Source: Sagittula sp. P11
Lineage (GTDB): Bacteria; Pseudomonadota; Alphaproteobacteria; Rhodobacterales; Rhodobacteraceae
Assembly (NCBI RefSeq): GCF_002814095.1
Contig: NZ_CP021913.1
Span: 186,001-250,000 of the forward strand
Direction of reading: 5' to 3'
Length of the DNA: 64,000 nucleotides
In this document: positions 8,732 through 18,104 of the stretch, one piece after another
Layout: each line of letters opens with the position of its first letter
Numbering within the stretch: position 1 is the stretch's first letter
Notes under the pieces: model-generated
What the model was told of the DNA's origin: nothing
The model's database searches: none
What the model saw: the letters and a program-made list of their open reading frames with translations, nothing else
Translations under genes and position numbers: made by a program

Positions 8732-9963
8732 GCCGCCATGCTCGTGTACTTGGAGACCGCCCGGTCGATCCGGCTGGCCGAGGGCGGGCGCCCGGCATAG
8801 CGCGCCGCAAGGCTGAGCGGTCCGGCAGTGATCTGGAAATAGTCGTAGTCGAGCGGCCGGTCGAAGGCGCAGAGGTACTGGAAATGCAGGCGGAAAAACT
8901 TCCACCTCAGTTCCTTCCAGCGTTCGGGGCTGAGCGACCGGGTGAACTGGGCCGAGAAGACCAGCGGCCAGCGCTTGCCCTCCGGGGCCACGCCCGAGAC
9001 GCTGACCGGATCGCAGAGCGCAAAGGCGCAGCCGTCCCCCGGCGCGGTGACATCGACCCAGGTCAGCTCGTCGCGCGCCGAGAGGTAGTGCAGGTCGGCC
9101 CGCAGCCGGTCGGCACCCCGCAGGAAGGACACCATGGGCACCACCTGCCCGAGGCTCAGGAACCCGAGCTTCGGACCGTTCGCCGGAACCCGCCCCGACC
9201 GGATCAGGTCAGCGAGGATCGAGACGGCCAGATGCGCACCGGAGGAATGGCCGACAACCAGCACCTCGTCATGGTCCTCTGCCAGCGCGCCGGCGATGAT
9301 CTTGGCGAACTCCGCCATGCGCGCCTCGAGCTCCGGGGGATTGGCGCCCCGGTAGCGGGCCGAATAGGCGTAGTCGTGCATCAGGTAGTAAGCGAACAAC
9401 TTGCCGTCCTTGGACCGGAACCAGCGCAGCACCATCACCCCGGGCACGAGGCCGACGATGGTCCCGGCCAGCGCGCCCCAGGGTCCGGCGAAACTGCCGG
9501 CCCAGCCGCACAGCCAGACCGCCAGCAGCGCCACCAGCGCCTGCACAAGCAGCGCGCCGATGGGATAGAGCGCGGCGATCACCGGCCCTTTCCTCAGCCG
9601 CATCAGCCGGAACAGCGCGCCCGTGGCGATGTATTCCCACGCGGTGCGCACAAGCTGGCCGTAGGTCGCGGGGATGGAGTTCGACATGCTGTCGCGCACG
9701 ATATCGGACCAGACCAGCACCTCCACGTCCGCGGCGACCGGTATGCCGTCTATCGTCGCCTCGACATGCCAGCCATAGGGGCCGCCGGTGCGCTTCGGCT
9801 TCAGGCCGATCTCGTAGCCCGAGACCTCCGCCTGCGCGGCGCCCTCCTTGCGGTAGAGCTCGCGGTAGCGGCGCGGATGAATGGGATCGTAGCCCGGGAT
9901 GTAGAACACCCGGCGCGTCCTGACGTCCCCGTCGCGGCTCTGGTCGCGGTCCTGCTGTGCCAT
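8728..9963 (-). CDS. Membrane-associated alpha/beta-hydrolase-like protein, coupled to P450
   Basis: 411 residues from the ATG at 9963, which sits at good spacing from an AGGAGAG; a TTG two codons earlier lies too close to it. A nucleophile-elbow motif GHSSG (in 'VLVVGHSSGAHLAVSILADL', about residue 240) marks an alpha/beta-hydrolase fold. Two adjacent hydrophobic stretches (about residues 130-180, 'VIAALYPIGALLVQALVALL' and 'WGALAGTIVGLVPGVMVL') likely form a membrane hairpin. The N-terminus carries 'FYIPGYDPIHPRRYRELYRKE'. No specific function is recognised. The 4-base overlap with the P450 suggests both act on the same, probably lipid-like, compound. Confidence 0.72.
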   Translation of the reverse strand: MAQQDRDQSRDGDVRTRRVFYIPGYDPIHPRRYRELYRKEGAAQAEVSGYEIGLKPKRTGGPYGWHVEATIDGIPVAADVEVLVWSDIVRDSMSNSIPATYGQLVRTAWEYIATGALFRLMRLRKGPVIAALYPIGALLVQALVALLAVWLCGWAGSFAGPWGALAGTIVGLVPGVMVLRWFRSKDGKLFAYYLMHDYAYSARYRGANPPELEARMAEFAKIIAGALAEDHDEVLVVGHSSGAHLAVSILADLIRSGRVPANGPKLGFLSLGQVVPMVSFLRGADRLRADLHYLSARDELTWVDVTAPGDGCAFALCDPVSVSGVAPEGKRWPLVFSAQFTRSLSPERWKELRWKFFRLHFQYLCAFDRPLDYDYFQITAGPLSLAARYAGRPPSASRIDRAVSKYTSMAA

Positions 9964-10052
9964 GCGCAATCTCTCCTGTCAGGCAGGATAACCGCGGTTT
10001 CAGGCAACAGTAAGGCGTGGCGAGGGGCGATTTCGCCGCAAGGTGCCGCGCG

Positions 10053-10799
10053 TCACCCCAGCGTCGCGAGCCCGGGGAAAGTTTCGAGCAACCAGAAGGA
10101 GAAGGCCGAGAACGCCCCGGTCAGGAGTGCCACGCCCACCACGATCAGCAGGACGCCCATGACCTTCTCGATCATGGCCATGTGCCGCTTCATCCGGTTC
10201 ATCAGCCCGACGGCGCGGCCGAGGAAGATCGCCGCCAGCAGGAAGGGAATGCCCAGCCCCGCCGCGTAGACCGCCAGCAGGACCGTGCCCCGCGCCACCG
10301 AGGCCTCCGTCGCGGCCAGCGACAGGATCGCGCCCAGTTGCGGGCCGATGCAGGGCGTCCAGCCAAAGGCAAAGGCCAGCCCGAGGATATAGGCCCCGAA
10401 GGCCGATCCGCCTTCGCCGCCCTCCATGCGCATTTCCCGGTCGAGGAACCCGATCCGGAAGACGCCCAGGAAATGCAAGCCGAAGACGATGACCACCGCC
10501 CCCGCGATCCGCCCCAAGAGCACCTGGTTCGTCAGAAAGAACGACCCCAGCCACGACGCCGTGAACCCCAGAAGCACGAAGATCGTCGACAGCCCCAGCA
10601 CGAAGAACAGCGCCGCCAGTGCGACCTTGCCACGCTTGCGGCCCTCCTGCATCTCGTTCAGCGACAGGCCCGACATGAAAGCCAGGTACGGCGGCACGAT
10701 GGGCAGCACGCAGGGGCTGAGGAAGGACACCAGCCCCGCCAGCAGCGCCACGAACATGGCGGGCATCAGGGATGCGTCGATGAGATCGATTCCGAACAT
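10053..10799 (-). CDS. ccdA: Cytochrome c biogenesis protein CcdA (DsbD-type membrane domain)
   Basis: About 248 residues from the ATG at 10799; an in-frame ATG at 10811 is also possible. CcdA moves reducing electrons from cytoplasmic thioredoxin across the membrane for cytochrome c haem ligation. Six membrane helices are visible, and the two paired cysteines sit in 'SFLSPCVLPIVPPYLAFMSG' (first helix) and 'AFGWTPCIGPQLGAILSLA' (fourth helix), as the family requires. It is divergent from tusA with about 140 bases between, room for two promoters. Downstream toward 10000 there is no obvious terminator. Confidence 0.94.
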   Translation of the reverse strand: MFGIDLIDASLMPAMFVALLAGLVSFLSPCVLPIVPPYLAFMSGLSLNEMQEGRKRGKVALAALFFVLGLSTIFVLLGFTASWLGSFFLTNQVLLGRIAGAVVIVFGLHFLGVFRIGFLDREMRMEGGEGGSAFGAYILGLAFAFGWTPCIGPQLGAILSLAATEASVARGTVLLAVYAAGLGIPFLLAAIFLGRAVGLMNRMKRHMAMIEKVMGVLLIVVGVALLTGAFSAFSFWLLETFPGLATLG

Positions 10800-10939
10800 G
10801 TTCCCGGACATATGGCAAAGCGCGGATGGCGTCACGCCGGGGTTGCTCACATCCCCGTGGACGCATCGTCACAGACCGGCCCGCACCCCCTTCACGCAAG
10901 CCCCTTCAAGAGCGGCGGCAAAGGCGCTACGACACGGAC

Positions 10940-11161
10940 ATGACCCAGACACTCGACGCCACCGGACTGCTCTGCCCCCTGCCCGTCCTCAAGCTGCGCA
11001 AGCGGCTGCAGGCGTTGACGGCAGGGGAGACCATCACCCTGATCACCGACGATCCGGCCGCGGTGATCGACGTGCCCCACTTCTGCGCCGAATCCGGCAA
11101 CGTGCTGGACAGCCAGTCAGAGGACGGCGCGACCATGACATGGATTGTCCGCAAGGTCTGA
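10940..11161 (+). CDS. tusA: TusA-family sulfurtransferase
   Basis: 73 residues. TusA-type proteins carry sulfur as a cysteine persulfide in the cytoplasm. The defining motif is DATGLLCPLPVLKLRKRL, with the active cysteine in CPxP at residue 12. Family length is 70-80 residues, which fixes the start at the ATG at 10940 rather than further upstream. It ends 59 bases before a strong bidirectional terminator and converges on rne. The exact acceptor pathway cannot be told from context. Confidence 0.92.
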   Translation: MTQTLDATGLLCPLPVLKLRKRLQALTAGETITLITDDPAAVIDVPHFCAESGNVLDSQSEDGATMTWIVRKV

Positions 11162-11220
11162 CCTTCGCCTGCCGCGAAACGCAAGGCCGCGTGACGTCCC
11201 AACCCACCGGGCGCGCATGA

Positions 11221-11252
11221 AAAAACCGCCGCGTCTGCACGCGGCGGTTTTT
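11221..11252. terminator. Bidirectional terminator between tusA and rne
   Basis: AAAAACCGCCGCG (11221-11233) pairs perfectly with CGCGGCGGTTTTT (11240-11252) across a 6-base loop. It has a T-run on the plus strand and, by symmetry, on the minus strand. It can end both tusA and rne transcripts. Confidence 0.9.
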
Positions 11253-11274
11253 CTGTTCACGGAATGGGCGGGCC

Positions 11275-14200
11275 TCAGCGGCCCAGCGACCACCAACCGC
11301 GCTTTTTCTTCTTCGGCTCGTCGTCGTCGCCCGCGGTCTCGCCAACCGTTTCCGGTTCGGGCTGCGGTGCGGCTTCGGGCTCTGCCTCGGCGGCGGGCTC
11401 TTCGACCGGCTCCGCGTTGACCGCGGCCTCTGCCGAGCCACCGACCGGCGACCCCACAACCTGCGCGATCACGTCAGATGCCTTGACCCGGGTGCGGGCA
11501 CGCTTCGGCTTCTCGTCCTCGGACACGGCCTCCGGCGCTGCTGCGGGCTGCGGCTCCGCCGACTTTTCGGGCGCCTCGGCAGGGGCCTCTTCCGGGGCTG
11601 TCTCGGCAACCGGCTCGGCCGTCTGCTCGGCGGCTGCCGGGGCCTCGGGTGCGGCTTCTGCCTCCACCGGGGCCGGAGCATTGGCCGTCATGGCCACCGC
11701 TTCGGCAGGCGCATCGCCGTTGGCGTCACCCTCGGAAGACGCCTCGACCGGCTCCTTCGGCTTGGACGTCCGGCTGCGCGAACGGGAGCGTGACCGCGAG
11801 CGGCTCGAGCTCTTCTTGCCGCTGTCCTGACCGTCCTCGTCACTGCCGCCGGTGTCGCCACCCTCGGCCGCGTCGCTGTCGTCGTCACCGCTGTCCGTAT
11901 CGCCGGAGCCATTGTCCGACTCGCCGTCGTTCGACCCGTTGTCGTCCTGATCGTCACGCGACTGGTCGCCGTCCTTGGACTTCGACCGACGACGCCGCCG
12001 ACGCCGCTTTTTCTTCGGCTTGTCGTCGCTGCCCTGATCGTTGCCGTTGTCGTCGCCGGAGGACTGCTGCTCCTCCATCTCCTCGACATCTGCCTCGATC
12101 TCCTCGGCTTCGGCCGCCTCGTCGATGGCATCCATGATCGAGGTGTCGACGGACACCACGGGCGCGGTCGCTTCGGGTACGGAGCGGGTCGCCGTCTTGA
12201 ACTTCTCCATCGAGAAGTCGGGCGCGATCAGATGCGGGTCGCCCTCGATGCGCACGGCCATGCCGTACCGCGCCTCGATCATGGCGACGTGCTCGCGCTT
12301 CTGGTTCATCAGGTAGTTGGCGATGCCCACCGGGCACTTCACCAGAACTTCGCGCGACCGGCGCCGCACGCCCTCTTCCTCGATCTGGCGCAGGATCTGC
12401 AGCGCCATGTTGTCGTCGGAACGGATCAGGCCGGTGCCGTGGCAGGCCGAACAGGGTTGCGTGGTCGCCTCGATCATGCCCGGACGCAGACGCTGGCGCG
12501 ACATCTCAAGCAGGCCGAATCCCGAGATGCGGCCCACCTGGATGCGGGCGCGGTCGGTCTTCAGCTTGTCCTTCAGCTTCTTCTCGACGGCGGCGTTGTT
12601 CTTGCGCTCGTCCATGTCGATGAAGTCGATGACGATGAGACCGGCGAGGTCACGCAGACGCAGCTGGCGCGCCACCTCTTCAGCGGCCTCCAGGTTGGTC
12701 TTGACCGCGGTCTCCTCGATGGAGCCTTCCTTGGTCGCCCGGCCGGAGTTCACGTCGATGGCCACCAGCGCCTCGGTCACGCCGATGACGATGTAGCCGC
12801 CCGACTTGAGCTGGACCACCGGGTTGAACATGCCGCCCAGGTAGGATTCGACCTGGTAGCGCGCGAACAGCGGCATCTGGTCGGTGTAGTTCTTCACGTT
12901 CTTGGCGTGGGACGGCATGATCATCTTCATGAAGTCCTTGGCCACGCGGTAGCCGCGCTCGCCTTCCACCAGAACCTCGTCGATCTCGCGGCTGTAGAGG
13001 TCGCGGATCGAACGTTTGATCAGGTCGCCTTCCTCGTAGATCTTCGCCGGTGCGATCGACTTCAGCGTCAGTTCGCGGATCTGCTCCCACAGGCGCTGGA
13101 GGTATTCGTAGTCGCGCTTGATCTCGGTCTTGGTGCGCTTGGCGCCCGCGGTCCGGATGATCAGGCCCGCGCCCTTCGGCACGTCGATCTCGTTGGCGAT
13201 GGCCTTCAGTTTCGAGCGGTCGGTGGCGTTGGTGATCTTGCGGGAAATGCCGCCGCCCCGGGCGGTGTTCGGCATCAGCACGCAGTAACGGCCCGCAAGC
13301 GACAGGTAGGTCGTCAGCGCCGCGCCCTTGTTGCCGCGCTCTTCCTTGACCACCTGCACCAGCATGATCTGCCGGACCTTGATCACTTCCTGGATCTTGT
13401 AACGGCGGGCACGCGGCTTGCGCACCGGACGGATGTCCTCGTGCGTGTCGTCGTCGGCCACGGATTCGATGGATTCGTCGCGCGAAGCCGCGTCGTCACC
13501 CATGTCCTCGTCGTCGTCATCCTCATCGTCGCTCTCGCCCGGCTCGCCGGTCACGACCAGCGCATCGTCGCGCGAATCCGCCGCCATCGGGCGCTGCGAC
13601 CCGTTGGTGTCGTCCTCGTCCTCGGAGGTCTCCTGCTCCGCTGCCGGCACTTCCGTGGTGTCGTTGGCCTGTTCGGCCGGTGCGTCCGACGTATGCGCGT
13701 CGTCCGCCGGGGTATCCGCGGTTTCGGATGCGGTTTCCGGTGCGGCCTCGGCCGGCGTCTCTGCCACGGGATCCTCTGCCGTTTCCTGTACGGGGGCCGG
13801 TTCGGTCATCACGAACTGCGGCAGGTCCGCCTCCGCCGAAGCGGTCGCATTGGTCTCTGCACCGTCGGATTCCACCGAATCGACCGGCTCGCCAACGGGC
13901 GCTTCGGTCACGGTCTCCATAGGCGACAGGCCCTCGCCCGGGGCGCCGGCCTCTGCCACCGCCTCGTTCTCGGACGCGTCTTCCTCGGACCCGAGGTCGA
14001 TGGTCTCCATCCCCGAAGGTTCCTTCGGCGATTTCGAGTCGGACCGCGTGGACGGCTTCGACGACTTCTTGCGCGACCGCGACCGCGAAGACTTCTTCGG
14101 CTTGTCCTCTTCTTCATCGGCGGCGGCGGCCAGTGCGGCCTCCTCCTCCATCAGCGCCTGACGGTCGGCCACCGGGATCTGGTAGTAATCCGGGTGGATC

Positions 14201-14418
14201 TCCGAGAACGCGAGGAACCCGTGACGGTTGCCGCCGTAATCGACGAAGGCCGCCTGCAGCGACGGTTCGACCCGCGTGACTTTCGCGAGGTAGATGTTGC
14301 CCGCTAGCTGACGCTTGTTTTCCGATTCAAAGTCGAACTCCTCGACCTTGTTTCCGTCCACCACCACGACGCGGGTCTCTTCCGCGTGGGTGGCATCGAT
14401 GAGCATTTTCTTTGCCAT
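11275..14418 (-). CDS. rne: Ribonuclease E
   Basis: 1047 residues from MAKKMLIDATHAEETRVVVV; the open frame extends 36 codons further but without family similarity. RNase E is the main endonuclease of mRNA decay and rRNA/tRNA processing and scaffolds the degradosome. The S1 domain begins at residue 36 ('LAGNIYLAKVTRVEPSLQAAF') and is interrupted by about 250 acidic and Ser/Arg-rich residues (86-335) before resuming at 'RYKIQEVIKVRQIMLVQVVK'. The catalytic aspartates are Asp555 (AIDVNSGR) and Asp598 (VIDFIDM). The zinc-link CSACHGTG has Cys656 and Cys659. The C-terminal ~300 residues are disordered, with basic 'KKKRRRRRRRSKSK' and SRSRSRSRSR patches that likely bind RNA and partners. Confidence 0.97.
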   Translation of the reverse strand: MAKKMLIDATHAEETRVVVVDGNKVEEFDFESENKRQLAGNIYLAKVTRVEPSLQAAFVDYGGNRHGFLAFSEIHPDYYQIPVADRQALMEEEAALAAAADEEEDKPKKSSRSRSRKKSSKPSTRSDSKSPKEPSGMETIDLGSEEDASENEAVAEAGAPGEGLSPMETVTEAPVGEPVDSVESDGAETNATASAEADLPQFVMTEPAPVQETAEDPVAETPAEAAPETASETADTPADDAHTSDAPAEQANDTTEVPAAEQETSEDEDDTNGSQRPMAADSRDDALVVTGEPGESDDEDDDDEDMGDDAASRDESIESVADDDTHEDIRPVRKPRARRYKIQEVIKVRQIMLVQVVKEERGNKGAALTTYLSLAGRYCVLMPNTARGGGISRKITNATDRSKLKAIANEIDVPKGAGLIIRTAGAKRTKTEIKRDYEYLQRLWEQIRELTLKSIAPAKIYEEGDLIKRSIRDLYSREIDEVLVEGERGYRVAKDFMKMIMPSHAKNVKNYTDQMPLFARYQVESYLGGMFNPVVQLKSGGYIVIGVTEALVAIDVNSGRATKEGSIEETAVKTNLEAAEEVARQLRLRDLAGLIVIDFIDMDERKNNAAVEKKLKDKLKTDRARIQVGRISGFGLLEMSRQRLRPGMIEATTQPCSACHGTGLIRSDDNMALQILRQIEEEGVRRRSREVLVKCPVGIANYLMNQKREHVAMIEARYGMAVRIEGDPHLIAPDFSMEKFKTATRSVPEATAPVVSVDTSIMDAIDEAAEAEEIEADVEEMEEQQSSGDDNGNDQGSDDKPKKKRRRRRRRSKSKDGDQSRDDQDDNGSNDGESDNGSGDTDSGDDDSDAAEGGDTGGSDEDGQDSGKKSSSRSRSRSRSRSRTSKPKEPVEASSEGDANGDAPAEAVAMTANAPAPVEAEAAPEAPAAAEQTAEPVAETAPEEAPAEAPEKSAEPQPAAAPEAVSEDEKPKRARTRVKASDVIAQVVGSPVGGSAEAAVNAEPVEEPAAEAEPEAAPQPEPETVGETAGDDDEPKKKKRGWWSLGR

Positions 14419-15148
14419 GTAATCCGTGTGCACGCGCGCAGCCCCCATGAACCGGCCCTTTGACCGGGAGGCGCAAGGAAGCGTGGGGCGTGTCTTGTCT
14501 GGGCGAATAGTGACGGCCGGTCGCATGGCTCAAAGGCGGCGTTTCCGCTCCTGCCCATGTGCCTGTCTTGCGTCGCGCGCGTCATCGCGGTTCTTCTCCG
14601 ACGTCATGGCACGCATTCCGCGCCCGACGCCCATTCATGAAACCCGTCGCGTCGCTCGCTCTACGGGTTCGGTTCATCGGCCTCCGGCATGCGACGGGTA
14701 TCCCCCGCCAGCGCCCCTCGGGCCCAATCGGTCTGCATCGGGCGCGTCTCTCGCAACTCCCGACACAGCGAAACTGTCCGGCTCCGCGCACTGCGCGAAA
14801 GCCTGCCTGATAACATAAGGCCACGTGACCACAAATGACAATGCTGAAAACGCCCGGATGACGCGCTGTTGCGTGGCGTCCTGCAGGGTTTTCCACAACA
14901 TCAATGGTTTGTTCATAAAACAAGCATTCGAAAATCACGATCCGGCCGGTTCGACACCTCCAATCGGCCGGTTCACCGGTAACGGGTTCAGTCTAAAGGT
15001 GAATATCGGGTTAACGCCTTGTGGCGCATGCAGCCCGCAGCCCCATCATGATGTCCCAGGGTTAACGGCGCACGCCGTATTGACGCAACGCCCGGCCGCT
15101 TAACTGAACAGGCGTTCACGCAACGGGGCGCACGCCGCGCAACACCGG
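14419..15148. other. 730-base spacer: rne leader and anmK 3' flank
   Basis: No convincing gene. Short open frames here (for example 14582-14938 minus) have no recognisable composition. The stretch 14810-15010 is noticeably richer in A/T and includes TTTGTTCATAAAACAAG (14906-14922). A plausible rne promoter lies at 14812-14841, leaving a leader of nearly 390 bases. Nothing specific is seen in 15010-15148. Confidence 0.5.
14812..14841 (-). promoter_or_regulatory. Candidate sigma-70 promoter for rne
   Basis: On the minus strand TTGTCA (14841-14836) is followed after 18 bases by TATGTT (14817-14812). Transcription would begin near 14805, giving a leader of about 387 bases before the rne ATG. Long autoregulatory leaders are known for enterobacterial rne; whether this one acts likewise is inference. 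Confidence 0.4.
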
Positions 15149-16264
15149 TCAGGCCACGCTTTCGGAGCGGCGCTCGGGGCGCGAGATCTGGCCGCCACCC
15201 ACCGGCGCCGCCACCCCCGTCGTGCCCGGCGCGGAGGTCGGCAGGCCGCGCGCCACCCGCACCGCCAGCCATGCGAATGCCTGCGCCTCCAGCATGTCGC
15301 CATCAAGGCCCGCGTCCTCCACCGGCACCACCGGGCAGTCGAGGCCAACGTGCAGCATCTCCATCATCACCGGGTTCCTGCGCCCGCCGCCCGTCACCAG
15401 GACCCGGTCGGGCGGTGTCGGGCAATGTTCCATCCCGACCATCACCGCGGTCGCGGCCATGCCGGTCATGGTGGCGGCGGCATCGGCGTCGCCGAGTTCC
15501 CGCACCAGATCGAGCATCACGGAAAAATCGTCGCGGTCCAATGACTTCGGAGGCATTCTTCGGAAGAAACCTTCATCGAGAAACAGCTCAAGCGCGCCTT
15601 CCTCCACCCGGCCCTGCTGCGCCAGCGCGCCGCCTTCGTCGAAGGCCAGCCCGCGCCGTTCGGTCATCAGGTCGTTCAGCGGCGCGTTGGCAGGCCCGGT
15701 GTCGAACGCCAGAAGCGCGCCGGGCGCCTCGGGCTTCGCGGCGGCAGGGTCGACCCAGGTCAGGTTGCCCACCCCGCCGAGATTGAGGAAACACAAGGGC
15801 TTCTCCGCCCCGATCCACTTCGCGCAGGCCCAGTGGAAGAACGGCGCCAGCGGCGCGCCCTCGCCCCCCAGCGCCACGTCCGCCGACCGGAAATCCCAGA
15901 CCACCGGCACGCCCAGGGCATCCGCCAGCGCCGCGCCGTCGCCCAGCTGGTGCGTGCCCCGGCCGCGCGGCTCATGCGCCAGCGTCTGGCCGTGGAAGCC
16001 CACCACGTCGATCCCCTCGAAACGTGACAGAACCTCGCGGTGCGCGCCCAGCACGATCTCCGAAGCGGCCTCAAGGTCCGCCCCCGGCCACTTGCCGAGC
16101 GCCGCGCGCAGGACCTTCTGCTCCGCCTCCGAATAAGGGCGATAGGCGCTGTCGCCGAACTCGAAGATCGTCACCCCGTCGGTCACCACGACAGCCGCAT
16201 CGACGCCGTCCAGCGACGTTCCCGACATCGCCCCCAGCGCTTTGACCGGCCCGGTTCTCATCAT
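15149..16264 (-). CDS. anmK: Anhydro-N-acetylmuramic acid kinase
   Basis: 371 residues. AnmK cleaves and phosphorylates 1,6-anhydro-MurNAc, released during cell-wall turnover, to MurNAc 6-phosphate for recycling. The N-terminal [16 protein letters not shown] is the family's nucleotide-binding signature. '[11 protein letters not shown]', '[11 protein letters not shown]', '[15 protein letters not shown]' and '[15 protein letters not shown]' follow in the expected order. The start at 16264 (the first of two adjacent ATGs) has a GAGGAAAAGAG ribosome-binding site; the long open frame further upstream is the antisense of tyrS. It is divergent from tyrS with only 63 bases between. Confidence 0.96.
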   Translation of the reverse strand: MMRTGPVKALGAMSGTSLDGVDAAVVVTDGVTIFEFGDSAYRPYSEAEQKVLRAALGKWPGADLEAASEIVLGAHREVLSRFEGIDVVGFHGQTLAHEPRGRGTHQLGDGAALADALGVPVVWDFRSADVALGGEGAPLAPFFHWACAKWIGAEKPLCFLNLGGVGNLTWVDPAAAKPEAPGALLAFDTGPANAPLNDLMTERRGLAFDEGGALAQQGRVEEGALELFLDEGFFRRMPPKSLDRDDFSVMLDLVRELGDADAAATMTGMAATAVMVGMEHCPTPPDRVLVTGGGRRNPVMMEMLHVGLDCPVVPVEDAGLDGDMLEAQAFAWLAVRVARGLPTSAPGTTGVAAPVGGGQISRPERRSESVA

Positions 16265-16327
16265 GCTCTTTTCCTCACGCCCCGCGGCCCTTATACGGAC
16301 CTGCGGATAATATACAGAAGGCCGGCC

Positions 16328-17581
16328 ATGACCTACCATCCCAAATCGGATTTCATGCGCGTCATGATGGAGCGCGGCTACCTCGCCGACTGCACCGATT
16401 ACCAGGCGCTCGACGACAAGCTGTCGCACGGGGTGGTGACCGCCTATATCGGCTATGACGCCACGGCGCAGTCGCTGCACGTCGGCCACCTGCTCAACAT
16501 CATGATGCTGCGCTGGCTGCAGAAGACCGGCCACCGGCCCATCACCCTGATGGGTGGCGGCACGACGAAGGTCGGCGACCCCTCCTTCCGGTCGGACGAA
16601 CGCCCCCTGCTCGGCCCCGAGCAGATCGACGCCAACATCGACGGCATGAAGCAGGTCTTCGCCAAGTACCTCAGCTACGGCGACGGTCCCACCGACGCGC
16701 TCATGCTGAACAACGCCGAATGGCTGGACGACCTGAACTACCTCGATTTCCTGCGGGACATCGGGCGGCACTTCTCGGTCAACCGGATGCTGTCGTTCGA
16801 AAGCGTGAAGTCGCGGCTCGACCGGGAACAGTCCCTGTCGTTCCTCGAATTCAATTACATGATCCTGCAGGCCTACGACTTCCTCGAGTTGAACCGCCGT
16901 TACGACTGCCTGTTGCAGATGGGCGGGTCCGACCAGTGGGGCAACATCGTCAACGGCATCGACCTGACGCGCCGGGTGCTGGATCACGAGATCTACGGGC
17001 TGACCTCGCCGCTGCTGACCACGTCAGATGGCAAGAAGATGGGCAAGAGCCAGGGCGGCGCCATGTGGCTGAATGCCGACATGCTCTCCCCCTACGAGTT
17101 CTGGCAGTTCTGGCGGAACAGCACCGACGCGGACGTGGGCCGGTTCCTGAAACTCTACACCGAGCTGCCGGTAGAGGAATGCGAGCGTCTGGGCGGCCTT
17201 GCCGGGTCGGAGATCAATGAGGGCAAGATCATCCTCGCCAACGAGGTCACCCGGCTGTGCCACGGTGCAGAGGCCGCCGCCGCGGCAGAGGCCACGGCGC
17301 GCGAGGTCTTCGAGAAGGGCGGCGTGGGCGACGATCTTCCGACGCTGGAGCTGACCTCCGACGAGATCGGCGATGGCATCTCCGTCATCCAGCTTATCGT
17401 CCGCTCGGGGCTGGTGAAGTCCGGCAAGGAGGCCAAGCGCCTGATCGCCGAGAACGGCGCACGACTGGACGATGCGCCGCTGACCGACGCGGGCCTGATG
17501 CTGGACCGGGGCGCCCTGTCCTCACCGATCAAGCTGAGCGCGGGCAAGAAGCGCCACGCGCTGGTCAAGCTGGCGGACTGA
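16328..17581 (+). CDS. tyrS: Tyrosyl-tRNA synthetase
   Basis: 417 residues, normal for a bacterial TyrRS. It charges tRNA-Tyr with tyrosine in the cytoplasm. The class I HIGH motif appears as HVGH (residues 51-54) and the KMSKS motif as KKMGKS, near residue 238. '[25 protein letters not shown]' is the conserved tyrosine-binding region. The C-terminal ~65 residues ('[18 protein letters not shown]') form the S4-like RNA-binding domain. The start is at MTYHPKSDF; the frame extends upstream only as antisense of anmK. A strong terminator follows. Confidence 0.97.
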   Translation: MTYHPKSDFMRVMMERGYLADCTDYQALDDKLSHGVVTAYIGYDATAQSLHVGHLLNIMMLRWLQKTGHRPITLMGGGTTKVGDPSFRSDERPLLGPEQIDANIDGMKQVFAKYLSYGDGPTDALMLNNAEWLDDLNYLDFLRDIGRHFSVNRMLSFESVKSRLDREQSLSFLEFNYMILQAYDFLELNRRYDCLLQMGGSDQWGNIVNGIDLTRRVLDHEIYGLTSPLLTTSDGKKMGKSQGGAMWLNADMLSPYEFWQFWRNSTDADVGRFLKLYTELPVEECERLGGLAGSEINEGKIILANEVTRLCHGAEAAAAAEATAREVFEKGGVGDDLPTLELTSDEIGDGISVIQLIVRSGLVKSGKEAKRLIAENGARLDDAPLTDAGLMLDRGALSSPIKLSAGKKRHALVKLAD

Positions 17582-17605
17582 ACGGCGGTTTCCGCCGGAT
17601 GTTGC

Positions 17606-17638
17606 GACGCGCGGCGCTGCCGCGCGTCTTTTCTTTTG
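17606..17638 (+). terminator. Rho-independent terminator of tyrS
   Basis: GACGCGCGGC (17606-17615) pairs perfectly with GCCGCGCGTC (17619-17628) across GCT, followed by TTTTCTTTTG. It lies 25 bases past the tyrS stop. Confidence 0.88.
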
Positions 17639-18104
17639 TGCATTGCTGTACGCGAACCCGTATCCCCGAGGTCGCTCCCTTGCCCGCGCCCAAGCAAGGC
17701 CGTCGCGAACAGACCTCCGCGCCATGCCCGCCGGTCAGGCATGTTTCATCAACAGTCTGCCGCGCGTGACGATGCTCCAGTACACTGGATCAACTCCGGA
17801 AATGCTCCACCTCACGGCGTGATGTCCGCCGAAAGCTGAACGCACTGCCGTGCAAATTGCCCGAGGTATGCAGCCAAGCCCCAACTTCGAATACGGAACG
17901 CACAACGGCCCGACACACAATCCCCCGAGGCACCCTCGCTGGCCCGCGTCGCGCTGTACCGCCCGGCCTACTCACCCACGACGCCAAGCCGCGCCACGCC
18001 ACAACTAACTGACGCGCCCGGGTTACACGCCTTTTCGTGCCGCCGGTCCGCGCCCCGCACCGCTAAGCTAGGCGCGGCTCTTCAACCCGTGCGCCTTCCC
18101 GCTC
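17639..18104. other. 466-base spacer with no recognisable gene
   Basis: Neither strand has a convincing coding frame. Short frames such as 17735-17920 minus lack a ribosome-binding site and family features. A palindrome TCCAGTACACTGGA is at 17776-17789, close to two copies of ATGCTCCA (17772-17779 and 17802-17809). The tract could be the decayed remains of a mobile element or gene, but no family is recognised. Confidence 0.4.

Noticed and set aside
7370-9963. Biosynthetic gene cluster around the P450
   Set aside because: Only two coupled genes; no synthase, transporter or regulator nearby.
12232-14307. Long open frame (691 codons) on the plus strand opposite rne
   Set aside because: Its His/Arg/Leu/Val-rich composition is what antisense of acidic, GC-rich coding DNA gives; no start signal or family motif.
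14582-14938. 118-codon minus-strand frame upstream of rne
   Set aside because: Arg/Cys-rich, with no family motif, and it overlaps the likely rne promoter and leader.
17735-17920. 61-codon minus-strand frame in the spacer after tyrS
   Set aside because: No ribosome-binding site or recognisable domain; a transposase relic was considered but no motif supports it.
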